A DNA stretch of 64,000 nucleotides from assembly GCF_014648175.1 (NCBI RefSeq), contig NZ_BMQP01000006.1:214871-278870 (forward strand). Reading direction: 5' to 3'. The stretch is from Planobispora rosea. GTDB taxonomy: Bacteria; Actinomycetota; Actinomycetes; Streptosporangiales; Streptosporangiaceae. The number at the start of each line of letters is the position of its first letter. Position 1 is the stretch's first letter. The translations under genes were made by a program, and so were the position numbers. Shown piece after piece: positions 56,819 through 64,000 of this stretch. Below the pieces are notes generated by a model. That model worked only from the letters and a program-made list of their open reading frames with translations, was not told where the DNA came from and searched no databases.

Positions 56819-56843
56819 CGACAACCCGGAATGAACCCCTGAA
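56819..56843. promoter_or_regulatory. Divergent promoter motif of vinL- and vinM-like genes
   Basis: ACAACCCGGAATG and GAACCCCTGAATG are two direct copies 12 bases apart in the 95-base gap. The second is the reverse complement of CAGGGGTTC, a variant of the cluster element. Confidence 0.5.
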
Positions 56844-56858
56844 TGTCATGGAGACGTG

Positions 56859-58415
56859 ATGAGCGACACCCTGCACGGACGTTTTCTACGCGGCCTGAGT
56901 ATTTCTCCCGACGGTACGGCCGTGCGCACGGCCGGAACGGAGATCAGCTATTCCGAACTGCACCGGACGGCCCTCGAACTGGCGGGCGCGCTGCTCGCCG
57001 GCGAGCGCCCCGCCGCGGTGGGGGTGCTCGCCGCGAAAGGGGTGGAGGCCTACGCCGGGATCCTGGCCGGCCTGTACGCCGGGGTCACGGTGGTGCCGCT
57101 GCAGCCCGCCTTCCCCGCCGCACGCACGGCCGCGATGATCGAGGCGGCCGGGGTGACCGCGGTGATCGCCGACGACCCGGGCCGGGCCCGGCTCCGCGAG
57201 ATCGAGGAGCTCGTGGAGCCCGGCCGGGCCGTACCGCGCCTGGTCGAGCCGGGCGGCGAGCCCCTGACGGACCCGGTGTCCAGCACCCCCGGCAGTGTCT
57301 CCGGCGGTGCCCCCGGCGGTGCCCCCGACGATGTCGCCTACATCCTGTTCACCTCGGGCTCGACCGGGCGGCCCAAGGGCGTCACGATCACCCACGGCAA
57401 CACGGCGCACTACTTCGCCCTGCTCGACGCGCGCTACGACTTCACCGCGGCCGACGTCTTCACGCAGGTCTTCGACCTGAACTTCGACTGCGCCATGTTC
57501 GACCTGTTCTGCGCCTGGGGCGCCGGCGCCACGGCCGTGGTCGTGCCGCCCTCCGCCTACCGGGACATCCCGGGGTTCCTCGCCGAGCAGGGCGTGACCG
57601 TCTGGTTCTCCACGCCCAGCGCGATCTCGCTGGTCAGGCGCATGGGCGGTCTCCGTCCCGGGTCGATGCCCGGCCTGCGCTGGAGCTTCTTCGCCGGAGA
57701 GGCGCTGCGGTGCGAGGACGCGGCCGAGTGGGCGCGGTCGGCGGACCGCTCGACGGTGGAGAACATCTACGGCCCGACCGAGCTGACCATCACGGTCAGC
57801 GGGCACCGGTGGTCGCCTGAGCGCACCCCCGGACTGGCCGTCAACGGCGTGGTGCCGATCGGCCGGATCCACGACGGGCACGAGTACCGCCTGCTGGAGG
57901 AGACGGACGGGGAGGGCGAGCTGTGCATCAGCGGCCCCCAGCTGACCCCGGGCTACCTGGACCCGGCCGACGGCGAGGGCCGCTTCACGGTCCTCGACGG
58001 CCGCACCTTCTACCGGACCGGCGACCGCGTGCGCCGCCTGCCCGGCGGCGAACTGGCCTACCTGGGCCGCCTGGACGCCCAGGTCCAGGTGAACGGCCTG
58101 CGGGTGGAACTGGCCGAGATCGAGCACGCGCTGCGCGGCTGCGCGGGTGTCGCCGAGGCGGTCGTGGTCGGCGTGGGGGAGGAGGGCGCGATCGTCCTGC
58201 ACGCCTTCCACACCGGCGAGCGTACGGCGGCGGCGCGGCTGGCCGGCGAGATGCGCGCCCTGCTGCCGGAGCAGATGATCCCCCGGCACTTCCGGCACCT
58301 CGACGAAATGCCGTTGAACTCGAATCGGAAAATCGACCGCCCGCGGCTCAGGGAATGGGCGGTCAAGGGGGTTCCTAGGGGTACGGCGAGCGAACTCGCC
58401 GCGATTACCGTTTAA
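56859..58415 (+). CDS. vinM: Aminoacyl-ACP ligase adding the protecting amino acid (VinM homologue)
   Basis: A 518-residue adenylation enzyme without a carrier domain. [19 protein letters not shown] (A3), [20 protein letters not shown] (A5), RTGDRVRR (A7), [20 protein letters not shown] (A8) and [11 protein letters not shown] (A10 Lys) are present. It belongs to the NRPS amino-acid branch. VinM adenylates L-alanine and attaches it to the aminoacyl-VinL to mask the amine; the amino acid used here cannot be stated from sequence. GGAG before ATG 56859. Confidence 0.9.
   Translation: MSDTLHGRFLRGLSISPDGTAVRTAGTEISYSELHRTALELAGALLAGERPAAVGVLAAKGVEAYAGILAGLYAGVTVVPLQPAFPAARTAAMIEAAGVTAVIADDPGRARLREIEELVEPGRAVPRLVEPGGEPLTDPVSSTPGSVSGGAPGGAPDDVAYILFTSGSTGRPKGVTITHGNTAHYFALLDARYDFTAADVFTQVFDLNFDCAMFDLFCAWGAGATAVVVPPSAYRDIPGFLAEQGVTVWFSTPSAISLVRRMGGLRPGSMPGLRWSFFAGEALRCEDAAEWARSADRSTVENIYGPTELTITVSGHRWSPERTPGLAVNGVVPIGRIHDGHEYRLLEETDGEGELCISGPQLTPGYLDPADGEGRFTVLDGRTFYRTGDRVRRLPGGELAYLGRLDAQVQVNGLRVELAEIEHALRGCAGVAEAVVVGVGEEGAIVLHAFHTGERTAAARLAGEMRALLPEQMIPRHFRHLDEMPLNSNRKIDRPRLREWAVKGVPRGTASELAAITV
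58375..58382 (+). promoter_or_regulatory. Cluster motif CTAGGGGT before the vinN-like gene
   Basis: CTAGGGGT lies in the last codons of the VinM-like gene, 130 bases before the VinN-like start. With the 96-base gap 58416-58511 it suggests an internal promoter. Confidence 0.4.
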
Positions 58416-58511
58416 AGGGCGACCCGTGCGTCTCCGCCGTCCGGGCGACCGCGGCAGAAAAATATTCACAGGACACCCGTAGCATTCACTGTTGATTTCG
58501 TGGAGAGCCAG

Positions 58512-59996
58512 ATGCTCGTGCATTCCCTTTTGGACGGAGCGGCGGCCGCGGCACCCGACGCGGTGGCGGTGAGCGACGCGGCCGGACGATGGACCTACGC
58601 GGAGTTGGACGCCTGCAGCAGGGCCGCCGCGGCCTGGCTGGCCGGCAACGGGATAGGGCGCGGCGACCGCGTCCTGCTCCAGGTGCCGAGCATCCGGGAG
58701 ACCGTGGCGCTGCTGTTCGGCGCCTCGCGGCTGGGCGCCATCTTCGTCCCGATCAATCCGCAGATGAAGGATTTCCACTTGCGCTCGGTGGTGGAGAACG
58801 CCGAACCGGCGATGGTCATCACGGTGGCCGACCGGGTGCCGGTCGTCGAGGAGTGGGCGGGCGTGCCGGTGCACGCCCTCGACGAGGTGTGGGCCGAGGT
58901 CGAGCGCGGCGAGGCCGCGCCGTACCGGGAAGGGGTCGTCGAGCCGGACGACGTGGCCGTGCTCATCTACACCTCGGGAAGCACGGCGGCGCCGAAGGCG
59001 GTCATCTGCCCGCACGCCCAGGCGACGTTCGCCACCAAGGCGATCGTCGACATGCTCGGCTACCGCCCGGACGACGTGGTCTTCTGCCGGTTCCCGCTGT
59101 CGTGGGACTACGGCCTGTACAAGGTGCTGATGAGCTGCGCCGCCCGCGCGCAGATCGTGCTGGCCGACCGGGAGTCGGATCTGGTGCTGCTGAGCGCGAT
59201 GGCCGACAGCGGCGCCACGGTCCTGCCCATCGTCCCGTCGCTGGCGACGATGATCCTCAAGCTCGCCGAGCGGCGCACCGCCCCCATGCCGCCCCTCCGG
59301 CTGATCACCAACACCGGGGCGGCGCTGCCGCAGGCCACCATCGACAGCCTGCGCGAGGTCTTCCCCGGCGTCGTGGTCGTCCGGCAGTTCGGGCAGACGG
59401 AGTGCAAGCGCGTCACCGTCATGCCGCCCGAGCTCGCCGACGAGCGGCCCGGCGCCGTGGGGCTGCCGCTGCCGGGCACCTCTGTGCGCATCACCGGGCC
59501 CGGCGGCGAGGCGCTGCCCACCGGAGAGGTCGGCGAGATCGTGGTGTACGGCCCCCACGTCATGCCCGGCTACTGGCGCAACCCGGAGGCCACGGCGCAG
59601 TCCTTCCGCACCGACCCGGCCACCGGCGAGCCGGTGCTGCACACCGGCGACTACGGCTGGCTGGACGAGGACGGATTCCTCTACTTCCAGGGCCGCCGCG
59701 ACGACATGTTCAAACGGCGCGGGATCAGGATGAGCACGCTGGAGATCGAGAAGGCCGCGATGGACGTGCCGGGGGTGCGGGCCGCGACGGTACTGCCGCC
59801 GACGGCGGACCGCGACCTCGCCGTGGTCGTCGAGTCCGAGCTGGAGCCGCACGCGGTGCTCAAGGAGCTGGCCAGGCGGCTGGAGTCGGCCAAGGTGCCG
59901 GCGCTGTGCCGCAGCGTCAGCGAGATCCCACTCACTCTGCACGGAAAGAACGAGCGCGCCGGACTGGCCGCTCTCTTCGAGGGGAGCCTGCGATGA
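58512..59996 (+). CDS. vinN: 3-Methylaspartate-ACP ligase (VinN homologue)
   Basis: A 494-residue adenylation enzyme: YTSGSTAAPKAV (A3), GQTE (A5), HTGDYGW (A7), and the final LHGKNER with the A10 Lys. D199 (SWDYG), K299 and R300 (TECKR) stand at the same mutual spacing as VinN D230, K330 and R331, which as I recall the published structure bind the amino and carboxylate groups of 3-methylaspartate; all three fit a constant offset of 31. At the positions of VinN F231 and S299 it has Y200 and T268. The enzyme should load (2S,3S)-3-methylaspartate by its beta-side carboxyl onto the VinL-like ACP. GGAGA 7 bases before ATG 58512; GTG 58500 is the alternative. Confidence 0.9.
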   Translation: MLVHSLLDGAAAAAPDAVAVSDAAGRWTYAELDACSRAAAAWLAGNGIGRGDRVLLQVPSIRETVALLFGASRLGAIFVPINPQMKDFHLRSVVENAEPAMVITVADRVPVVEEWAGVPVHALDEVWAEVERGEAAPYREGVVEPDDVAVLIYTSGSTAAPKAVICPHAQATFATKAIVDMLGYRPDDVVFCRFPLSWDYGLYKVLMSCAARAQIVLADRESDLVLLSAMADSGATVLPIVPSLATMILKLAERRTAPMPPLRLITNTGAALPQATIDSLREVFPGVVVVRQFGQTECKRVTVMPPELADERPGAVGLPLPGTSVRITGPGGEALPTGEVGEIVVYGPHVMPGYWRNPEATAQSFRTDPATGEPVLHTGDYGWLDEDGFLYFQGRRDDMFKRRGIRMSTLEIEKAAMDVPGVRAATVLPPTADRDLAVVVESELEPHAVLKELARRLESAKVPALCRSVSEIPLTLHGKNERAGLAALFEGSLR

Positions 59997-61231
59997 TTCA
60001 CCACGAGGAGCTGGCGGCCCGCTACGGCACCCCGCTCTACGTCTACGACCTGGACGAGATCTCCGCCGCCAGGCGCGACCTGTTCGACGCGCTGCCCGAG
60101 CCGTTCGCCCTGTACTACGCGATCAAGGCCAACGCGCATCCCGACGTGGTCCGCGCCATGCGCGAGGGGGAGGGCCGGGCCTGCCGCGCCGAGATCAGCT
60201 CGACCGGCGAGCTGGCGGCGGCGCTCGCGGCCGGTTTCTCCGGCGCGGACTGCCTCTACACCGGCCCCGGCAAGACCGAGGGCGAGGTGGAGGAGGCGCT
60301 CGCCAAGGGCGTGCGCCGCTTCTCCGCCGAGTCGGCGGGCGACTTCCGGCGGATCGCCGCCACCGCCGAGCGGCTCGGCCTGGTCGCCGAGTGCCTGCTG
60401 CGCGTCAACAGCGCCTCGGCGAGCGCGACCACCAGCATCAGGATGACCGGCAGGCCGTCGCAGTTCGGCTTCGACGCCGAGCGCCTCGTCGAGGAGGCCG
60501 CGCAGCTGACGGGCACGCCGGGGGCGCGGATCGTGGGACTCCACCTGTTCCCCCTGTCCAACGCCCAGGACGAGGAGAGCCTGATCGCCGAGTTCCGCGG
60601 GACCATCGCCCTGGCCGCGAGGATCCAGGACGAGCTCGGCATCCCCTTCGAGCTGGTGGACATCGGCGGAGGTTTCGCGGCGCCGTACGGCGAGCCGGGC
60701 GAGCGGCCGGTCTACCGGCGGCTGCGCCGGGAGCTGGAGGACGCCCTGGACGAGCACCTGCCCACCTGGCGTGCCGGCGCGCCCGAACTGGCCTGCGAGT
60801 CCGGCCGCTACCTGACCGCCACCTGCGGCAGCCTGGCGGCCGAGGTCGTCAACGTCAAGGACAGCAGGGGCAAGAAGTTCGCGATCCTGGACGCGGGCAT
60901 CAACACCTTCGGCGGGATGTCCGGGCTGGGGCGGCTGCTGCCGCCCGCCGTACAGCTCGCCCACCCGGAGCGGGCCGAGCGTGAGACGGCCAGCCTGGTC
61001 GGGCCGCTGTGCACCCCGGGCGACGTGATCGGCAGGGAGGTCGAGCTGCCCGTGCTGCGGCCGGGTGACCTGATCGTCATCCCCAACGCGGGCGCCTACG
61101 GCGTCACCTCAAGCCTGCTGATGTTCCTGGGCAGGCCGGCCCCGGTCGAGATCGCCGTCCGCGGCGGCGAGGTCGTCTCGGCCACCCGCATCGAGCACCA
61201 TCGGGTCGGCGAACCCGCGAGGCTGCCGTGA
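59993..61231 (+). CDS. vinO: PLP-dependent 3-methylaspartyl-ACP decarboxylase (VinO homologue)
   Basis: A 412-residue fold-type III enzyme of the diaminopimelate/ornithine decarboxylase family: PLP Lys K45 in YYAIKANAHPD, the phosphate loop DIGGGF, ESGRYL, and NAGAYGVT. VinO removes the alpha-carboxyl of the ACP-bound 3-methylaspartate, giving 3-amino-2-methylpropionyl-ACP. Its start overlaps the VinN-like stop and its stop overlaps the VinH-like start, a tightly coupled string. Confidence 0.92.
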   Translation: MIHHEELAARYGTPLYVYDLDEISAARRDLFDALPEPFALYYAIKANAHPDVVRAMREGEGRACRAEISSTGELAAALAAGFSGADCLYTGPGKTEGEVEEALAKGVRRFSAESAGDFRRIAATAERLGLVAECLLRVNSASASATTSIRMTGRPSQFGFDAERLVEEAAQLTGTPGARIVGLHLFPLSNAQDEESLIAEFRGTIALAARIQDELGIPFELVDIGGGFAAPYGEPGERPVYRRLRRELEDALDEHLPTWRAGAPELACESGRYLTATCGSLAAEVVNVKDSRGKKFAILDAGINTFGGMSGLGRLLPPAVQLAHPERAERETASLVGPLCTPGDVIGREVELPVLRPGDLIVIPNAGAYGVTSSLLMFLGRPAPVEIAVRGGEVVSATRIEHHRVGEPARLP

Positions 61232-61677
61232 ACCCGTCCACGGTTCGGGACCTGCCCGGCTCCGGGCGGGTCGCCGTGGTCACCAGCGTGGCCTCCGACG
61301 CCCACACCTGGAACCTGGTCTTCCTCCAGCTCCTGCTGGAGGAACTGGGCTTCGAGGTGGTCAACCTGGGGGCGTGCGTACCCGAGCGGCTGGTCGTGGA
61401 GGAGTGCCTGGCGAACCGGCCGGACATCGTCGTGGTCAGCAGCGTCAACGGCCACGGCCACCAGGACGGGCTGCGCCTGATCGAGCACGTGCGGGCGGTC
61501 GGGGAGCTGGCGGACCTGCCGGTGGTGATCGGTGGCAAACTGGGCGTCGCGGGCGTGGAGGACGGCCACGCCGCGGAGCTCCTCGCCGCCGGCTTCACCA
61601 TGGTCGTCGAGGACGGCGCGGGCACCGCCCCGCTCACCGAGTTCCTCGAGTCGCTGCCGCAGCGGGCACTGCGATGA
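61228..61677 (+). CDS. vinH: Glutamate mutase small (B12-binding) subunit (VinH homologue)
   Basis: A 149-residue Rossmann domain. ASDAHTWN places D24 and H26 as the cobalt-coordinating Asp-x-His pair; the usual following Gly is Asn (DxHxxN instead of DxHxxG). SSVNGHGHQDG and GGKLGVAG complete the base-off B12 site. Together with the large subunit it rearranges L-glutamate to 3-methylaspartate with adenosylcobalamin. ATGA overlaps on both sides. Confidence 0.93.
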   Translation: MNPSTVRDLPGSGRVAVVTSVASDAHTWNLVFLQLLLEELGFEVVNLGACVPERLVVEECLANRPDIVVVSSVNGHGHQDGLRLIEHVRAVGELADLPVVIGGKLGVAGVEDGHAAELLAAGFTMVVEDGAGTAPLTEFLESLPQRALR

Positions 61678-62963
61678 GCGGTGGCTTCGCCGAGTTCGTG
61701 CGCCGTGCGCGCGCACGCGGCTCGCTCGTCGTGCAACCCCGCATGGGCTTCGGCGAGACGCACGCCATGCGGGACGGGCTCGCGGCGACCAAGGCCGCCA
61801 ACGCCACCACGGTCGGCACGCTCACGCTCGACAGCTACACGCGGGTCGGCGACTTCGAGGCCGCCCGCGAGGCGCTGGACAGGGGCAACGCGCTCAACGG
61901 CTACCCGATCGTCACCCACGGCGCGCAGGTCACCCGCGAACTGCTCGACGGCATCCGCGCGCCCGGCTTCCCCGTGCAGGTGCGCCACGGCTCGGCCCGG
62001 CCCGTGCCCATCTTCCGCTCGTTGATCGAGTCCGGGATCGAGGCGACGGAGGGCGGGCCGGTCTCGTACTGCCTGCCGTACGGGCGGGTGCCGCTGGCCG
62101 AGTCCGTGAGCAACTGGGTCCGGTGCAGCCAGCTGCTGGCCGGGCTGCGCGATGAGGGCCTGGAGCCGCATCTGGAGACCTTCGGCGGCTGCATGATGGG
62201 CCAGCTGTGCCCGCCCAGCCAGCTGGTGGCCATCAGCGTGCTGGAGGCGCTGTTCTTCTGCCGGTACGGCGTGCGCAGCGTTTCGGTGAGTTACGCGCAG
62301 CAGACCGATCCGGCTCAGGATGTGGAGGCGGTCTTCGCGTTGCGGCGGTTGTGCTCGGAGCTGCTGAGCGGCATTTCCTGGCACGTCGTGATTTACACGT
62401 ACATGGGGGTGTATCCGAAGACCGCGCACGGCGCTTACGCGCTGCTGGCGGGCGCGGCCGAACTGGCGGCCTGGACCGGCTCGGAGCGGCTGATCGTCAA
62501 GACGATCGCCGAGGCGCACCGCATCCCCACGGTGGCGGAGAACGTGACGGCGCTGGAGTACGCCGGCGTGGTGTCGGCCGCCTCCAACCGGCTGCCCGCC
62601 CCCGACGGCGACACCCAGACCTACCTGGAGGCCCGTGCCCTGATCGAGGCGGTGCTCAACCTCGACGCGAACGTGGGGCGGGGCCTCCTGCGCGCCTTCC
62701 GGCACGGGTACCTCGACATCCCCTACTGCCTGCACCCCGACAACCAGGGCAGGACCCGCAGCTACATCGACGAGTCCGGCCGTCTGGCCTGGGCGGAGAT
62801 CGGCAATCTGCCGATCGGGCATCTGGTGGAGCCCGCCGGAGCCGGGGCGCTCACCTCCACGGGGCTGCTCGCCGCGCTCTCCCATGTCCAGCGCAAATTC
62901 GATGGTGACCCGGGAGCGGTCAGGGGGCGGCTAGGGGTTCAGCCGCATATCAGCCTTTCGTAG
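61674..62963 (+). CDS. vinI: Glutamate mutase large (catalytic) subunit (VinI homologue)
   Basis: A 429-residue TIM-barrel protein: VVQPRMGFGETHAMRDGLAA, GYPIVTHGAQVTRELLDGIR, VRHGSARP (Arg contacting the substrate carboxylate), ETFGGCMMGQLCPPSQLVAI and SVSYAQQTD. It is somewhat shorter than clostridial MutE. It makes 3-methylaspartate for the starter unit. Last gene of the VinM-to-VinI string; a TAGGGGTT motif lies in its final codons, facing the PKS gene. Confidence 0.93.
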   Translation: MSGGFAEFVRRARARGSLVVQPRMGFGETHAMRDGLAATKAANATTVGTLTLDSYTRVGDFEAAREALDRGNALNGYPIVTHGAQVTRELLDGIRAPGFPVQVRHGSARPVPIFRSLIESGIEATEGGPVSYCLPYGRVPLAESVSNWVRCSQLLAGLRDEGLEPHLETFGGCMMGQLCPPSQLVAISVLEALFFCRYGVRSVSVSYAQQTDPAQDVEAVFALRRLCSELLSGISWHVVIYTYMGVYPKTAHGAYALLAGAAELAAWTGSERLIVKTIAEAHRIPTVAENVTALEYAGVVSAASNRLPAPDGDTQTYLEARALIEAVLNLDANVGRGLLRAFRHGYLDIPYCLHPDNQGRTRSYIDESGRLAWAEIGNLPIGHLVEPAGAGALTSTGLLAALSHVQRKFDGDPGAVRGRLGVQPHISLS

Positions 62964-63084
62964 CTTAAGCCCAGAGCCTGAGCGCAGCGCTTAAGGCACA
63001 GAGCTTAACGCATAGCAGTTTTCCCGGATGCTTCCGGTTATTTCGCGTTATTTACTTCATTGCCTGGCGGGTGGGGCGACGCAT
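62931..63084 (+). promoter_or_regulatory. Promoter region of the PKS gene
   Basis: CTAGGGGTTCAG (62931-62942) starts the region. Three AGC[GT]CTTAA / AGCTTAA elements follow (about 62962, 62989, 63003) with repeated CAGAGC; then comes an AT-rich stretch (TTATTTCGCGTTATTTACTT) before the ATG. The layout fits a separately regulated PKS promoter. Confidence 0.5.
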
Positions 63085-64000
63085 ATGGACAACGAACAGA
63101 AACTCCTCGACTACCTCAAGCGTGCGACTGCCGACCTGCGTTCCGCCCGCAAACGCCTGAGCGAGGTGGAGCAGCGCGACACCGAGCCCATCGCGATCGT
63201 GGGAATGGGATGCCGGTATCCCGGCGGCGTCACCTCACCGGAGGAGCTGTGGCGGCTCGTCGCGGACGGGACGGACGCCATCGGCCGCTTCCCGCGTGAT
63301 CGCGGCTGGGACGTGGCGGGGCTCTACGATCCGGAGCCGGGCAGGCCGGGCAAGACCTACGCCCGTGAGGGCGGGTTCCTGTACGACGCGGCGGAGTTCG
63401 ATCCGGGGTTCTTCGGGATCTCGCCGCGCGAGGCGCTGGCCATGGATCCGCAGCAGCGGCTGCTGCTGGAGACCTCCTGGGAGGCACTGGAGCGCGCCGG
63501 AATCGACCCCACGGCGCTGAAAGGCAGCTCCACCGGGGTGTTCGCCGGACTCATGTACCACGACTACATGGGAAGCGGCGGCACAGGAGCGATCGTGTCC
63601 GGCCGGGTGGCCTACACGCTGGGCCTGGAGGGTCCCGCCCTGACCGTGGACACGGCGTGCTCGTCGTCGCTGGTGGCGATCCACCTGGCGGCGCAGGCGC
63701 TGCGTCGGGGCGAGTGCACGCTGGCACTGGCCGGCGGAGTCACCGTCATGGCGACCCCGGAGACGTTCATCGACTTCAGCCGGGAACGCGGCATGGCCGC
63801 CGACGGCCGGTGCAAGTCCTTCTCGGCCGACGCCGACGGCACCGGCTGGAGCGAGGGTGTCGGTGTGCTGGTGCTGGAGCGGTTGTCGGATGCGCAGCGG
63901 CTGGGGCATCGGGTGCTGGCGGTGGTGCGCGGGTCGGCGGTCAACCAGGACGGGGCCTCCAGTGGGCTGACCGCGCCCAATGGGCCGGCGCAGCAGCGGG
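63085..64000 (+). CDS. Modular type I polyketide synthase (N-terminal docking domain and KS; continues past the window)
   Basis: The first 305 residues of a large PKS. Residues 1-30 ([20 protein letters not shown]) are an N-terminal docking helix that receives a chain from the preceding PKS protein. From about residue 34 the ketosynthase begins ([15 protein letters not shown]); its nucleophile is C192 in [17 protein letters not shown]. It is cis-AT in style. No loading ACP precedes the KS, so this protein is an extension subunit, not the equivalent of the starter-accepting subunit. AT, KR, DH or TE domains lie outside the window. Confidence 0.95.
   Translation, partial: MDNEQKLLDYLKRATADLRSARKRLSEVEQRDTEPIAIVGMGCRYPGGVTSPEELWRLVADGTDAIGRFPRDRGWDVAGLYDPEPGRPGKTYAREGGFLYDAAEFDPGFFGISPREALAMDPQQRLLLETSWEALERAGIDPTALKGSSTGVFAGLMYHDYMGSGGTGAIVSGRVAYTLGLEGPALTVDTACSSSLVAIHLAAQALRRGECTLALAGGVTVMATPETFIDFSRERGMAADGRCKSFSADADGTGWSEGVGVLVLERLSDAQRLGHRVLAVVRGSAVNQDGASSGLTAPNGPAQQR

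Noticed and set aside
56886..59942. A frame of about 1000 codons antisense to the vinM- and vinN-like genes
   Set aside because: It spans two clear adenylation enzymes and the gap between them, has no recognisable domain and is Arg/Gly/His-rich as expected from reverse reading.

Overview
The window is high-GC actinobacterial DNA. Coding third positions are almost all G or C, GTG starts are common, and start/stop overlaps of the ATGA or GTGA type are frequent. The gene content (a SigR-type sigma factor, MEDS-HATPase anti-sigma-like proteins, the long form of Pta, a sugar ABC operon lacking its own ATPase) fits a filamentous actinomycete. Streptosporangiaceae (Nonomuraea or Streptosporangium type) is my best guess, by inference only.

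Positions 1-40.5 kb are ordinary chromosome. They hold a truncated siderophore-binding protein, a cysteine synthase family enzyme, a SigR-like sigma factor without RsrA beside it, a MEDS-HATPase protein, a transporter divergent from an XRE-cupin regulator, a chitin-deacetylase-like enzyme, Cu/Zn superoxide dismutase, TypA, Pta-AckA, an aldehyde dehydrogenase and a decayed AAA ATPase pseudogene. Further on are a GH1 beta-glucosidase with TetR, a MerR/aldo-keto reductase pair, a class B PBP, an ABC half-exporter and a sugar ABC operon with its LacI repressor. Next come the 3-oxoadipate CoA-transferase CatIJ with IclR, a CynX-type MFS protein, a secreted glycerophosphodiesterase, a cysteine dioxygenase/amidohydrolase pair, a second LacI gene, a holin-like membrane protein and an OsmC protein. 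Several regulator/operator pairs can be read directly from palindromes.

Positions 40.5-41.1 kb hold a probable structured non-coding RNA ending in a strong terminator, then tRNA-Lys(CTT), then another strong terminator. From 41.1 kb to the right edge (64 kb) lies the left part of a type I polyketide cluster. One set of genes makes a dTDP-L-amino sugar: RmlA, RmlB, a 2,3-dehydratase, a DnmJ/EvaB-type 3-aminotransferase, an RmlC-type epimerase and a 4-ketoreductase. This is the complete enzyme set for a 2,3,6-trideoxy-3-amino-L-hexose of daunosamine/acosamine type. A glycosyltransferase, an MFS exporter, an ABC exporter and a type II thioesterase accompany it.

The second set is a complete vicenistatin-type (VinH-I-J-K-L-M-N-O) beta-amino acid starter cassette. 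A B12-dependent glutamate mutase makes 3-methylaspartate. VinN loads it on the stand-alone ACP, VinO decarboxylates it, VinM caps it with an aminoacyl group (alanine in the vin system), VinK moves the dipeptidyl unit to the PKS and VinJ later removes the cap. The first visible PKS gene begins with a docking domain and KS, so it is an internal extension subunit and the loading subunit lies outside the window. The predicted product is a glycosylated macrolactam with a 3-amino-2-methylpropionate starter. A TAGGGGTT-like motif recurs in the promoter regions of the cluster and suggests a shared pathway regulator not present in this window.
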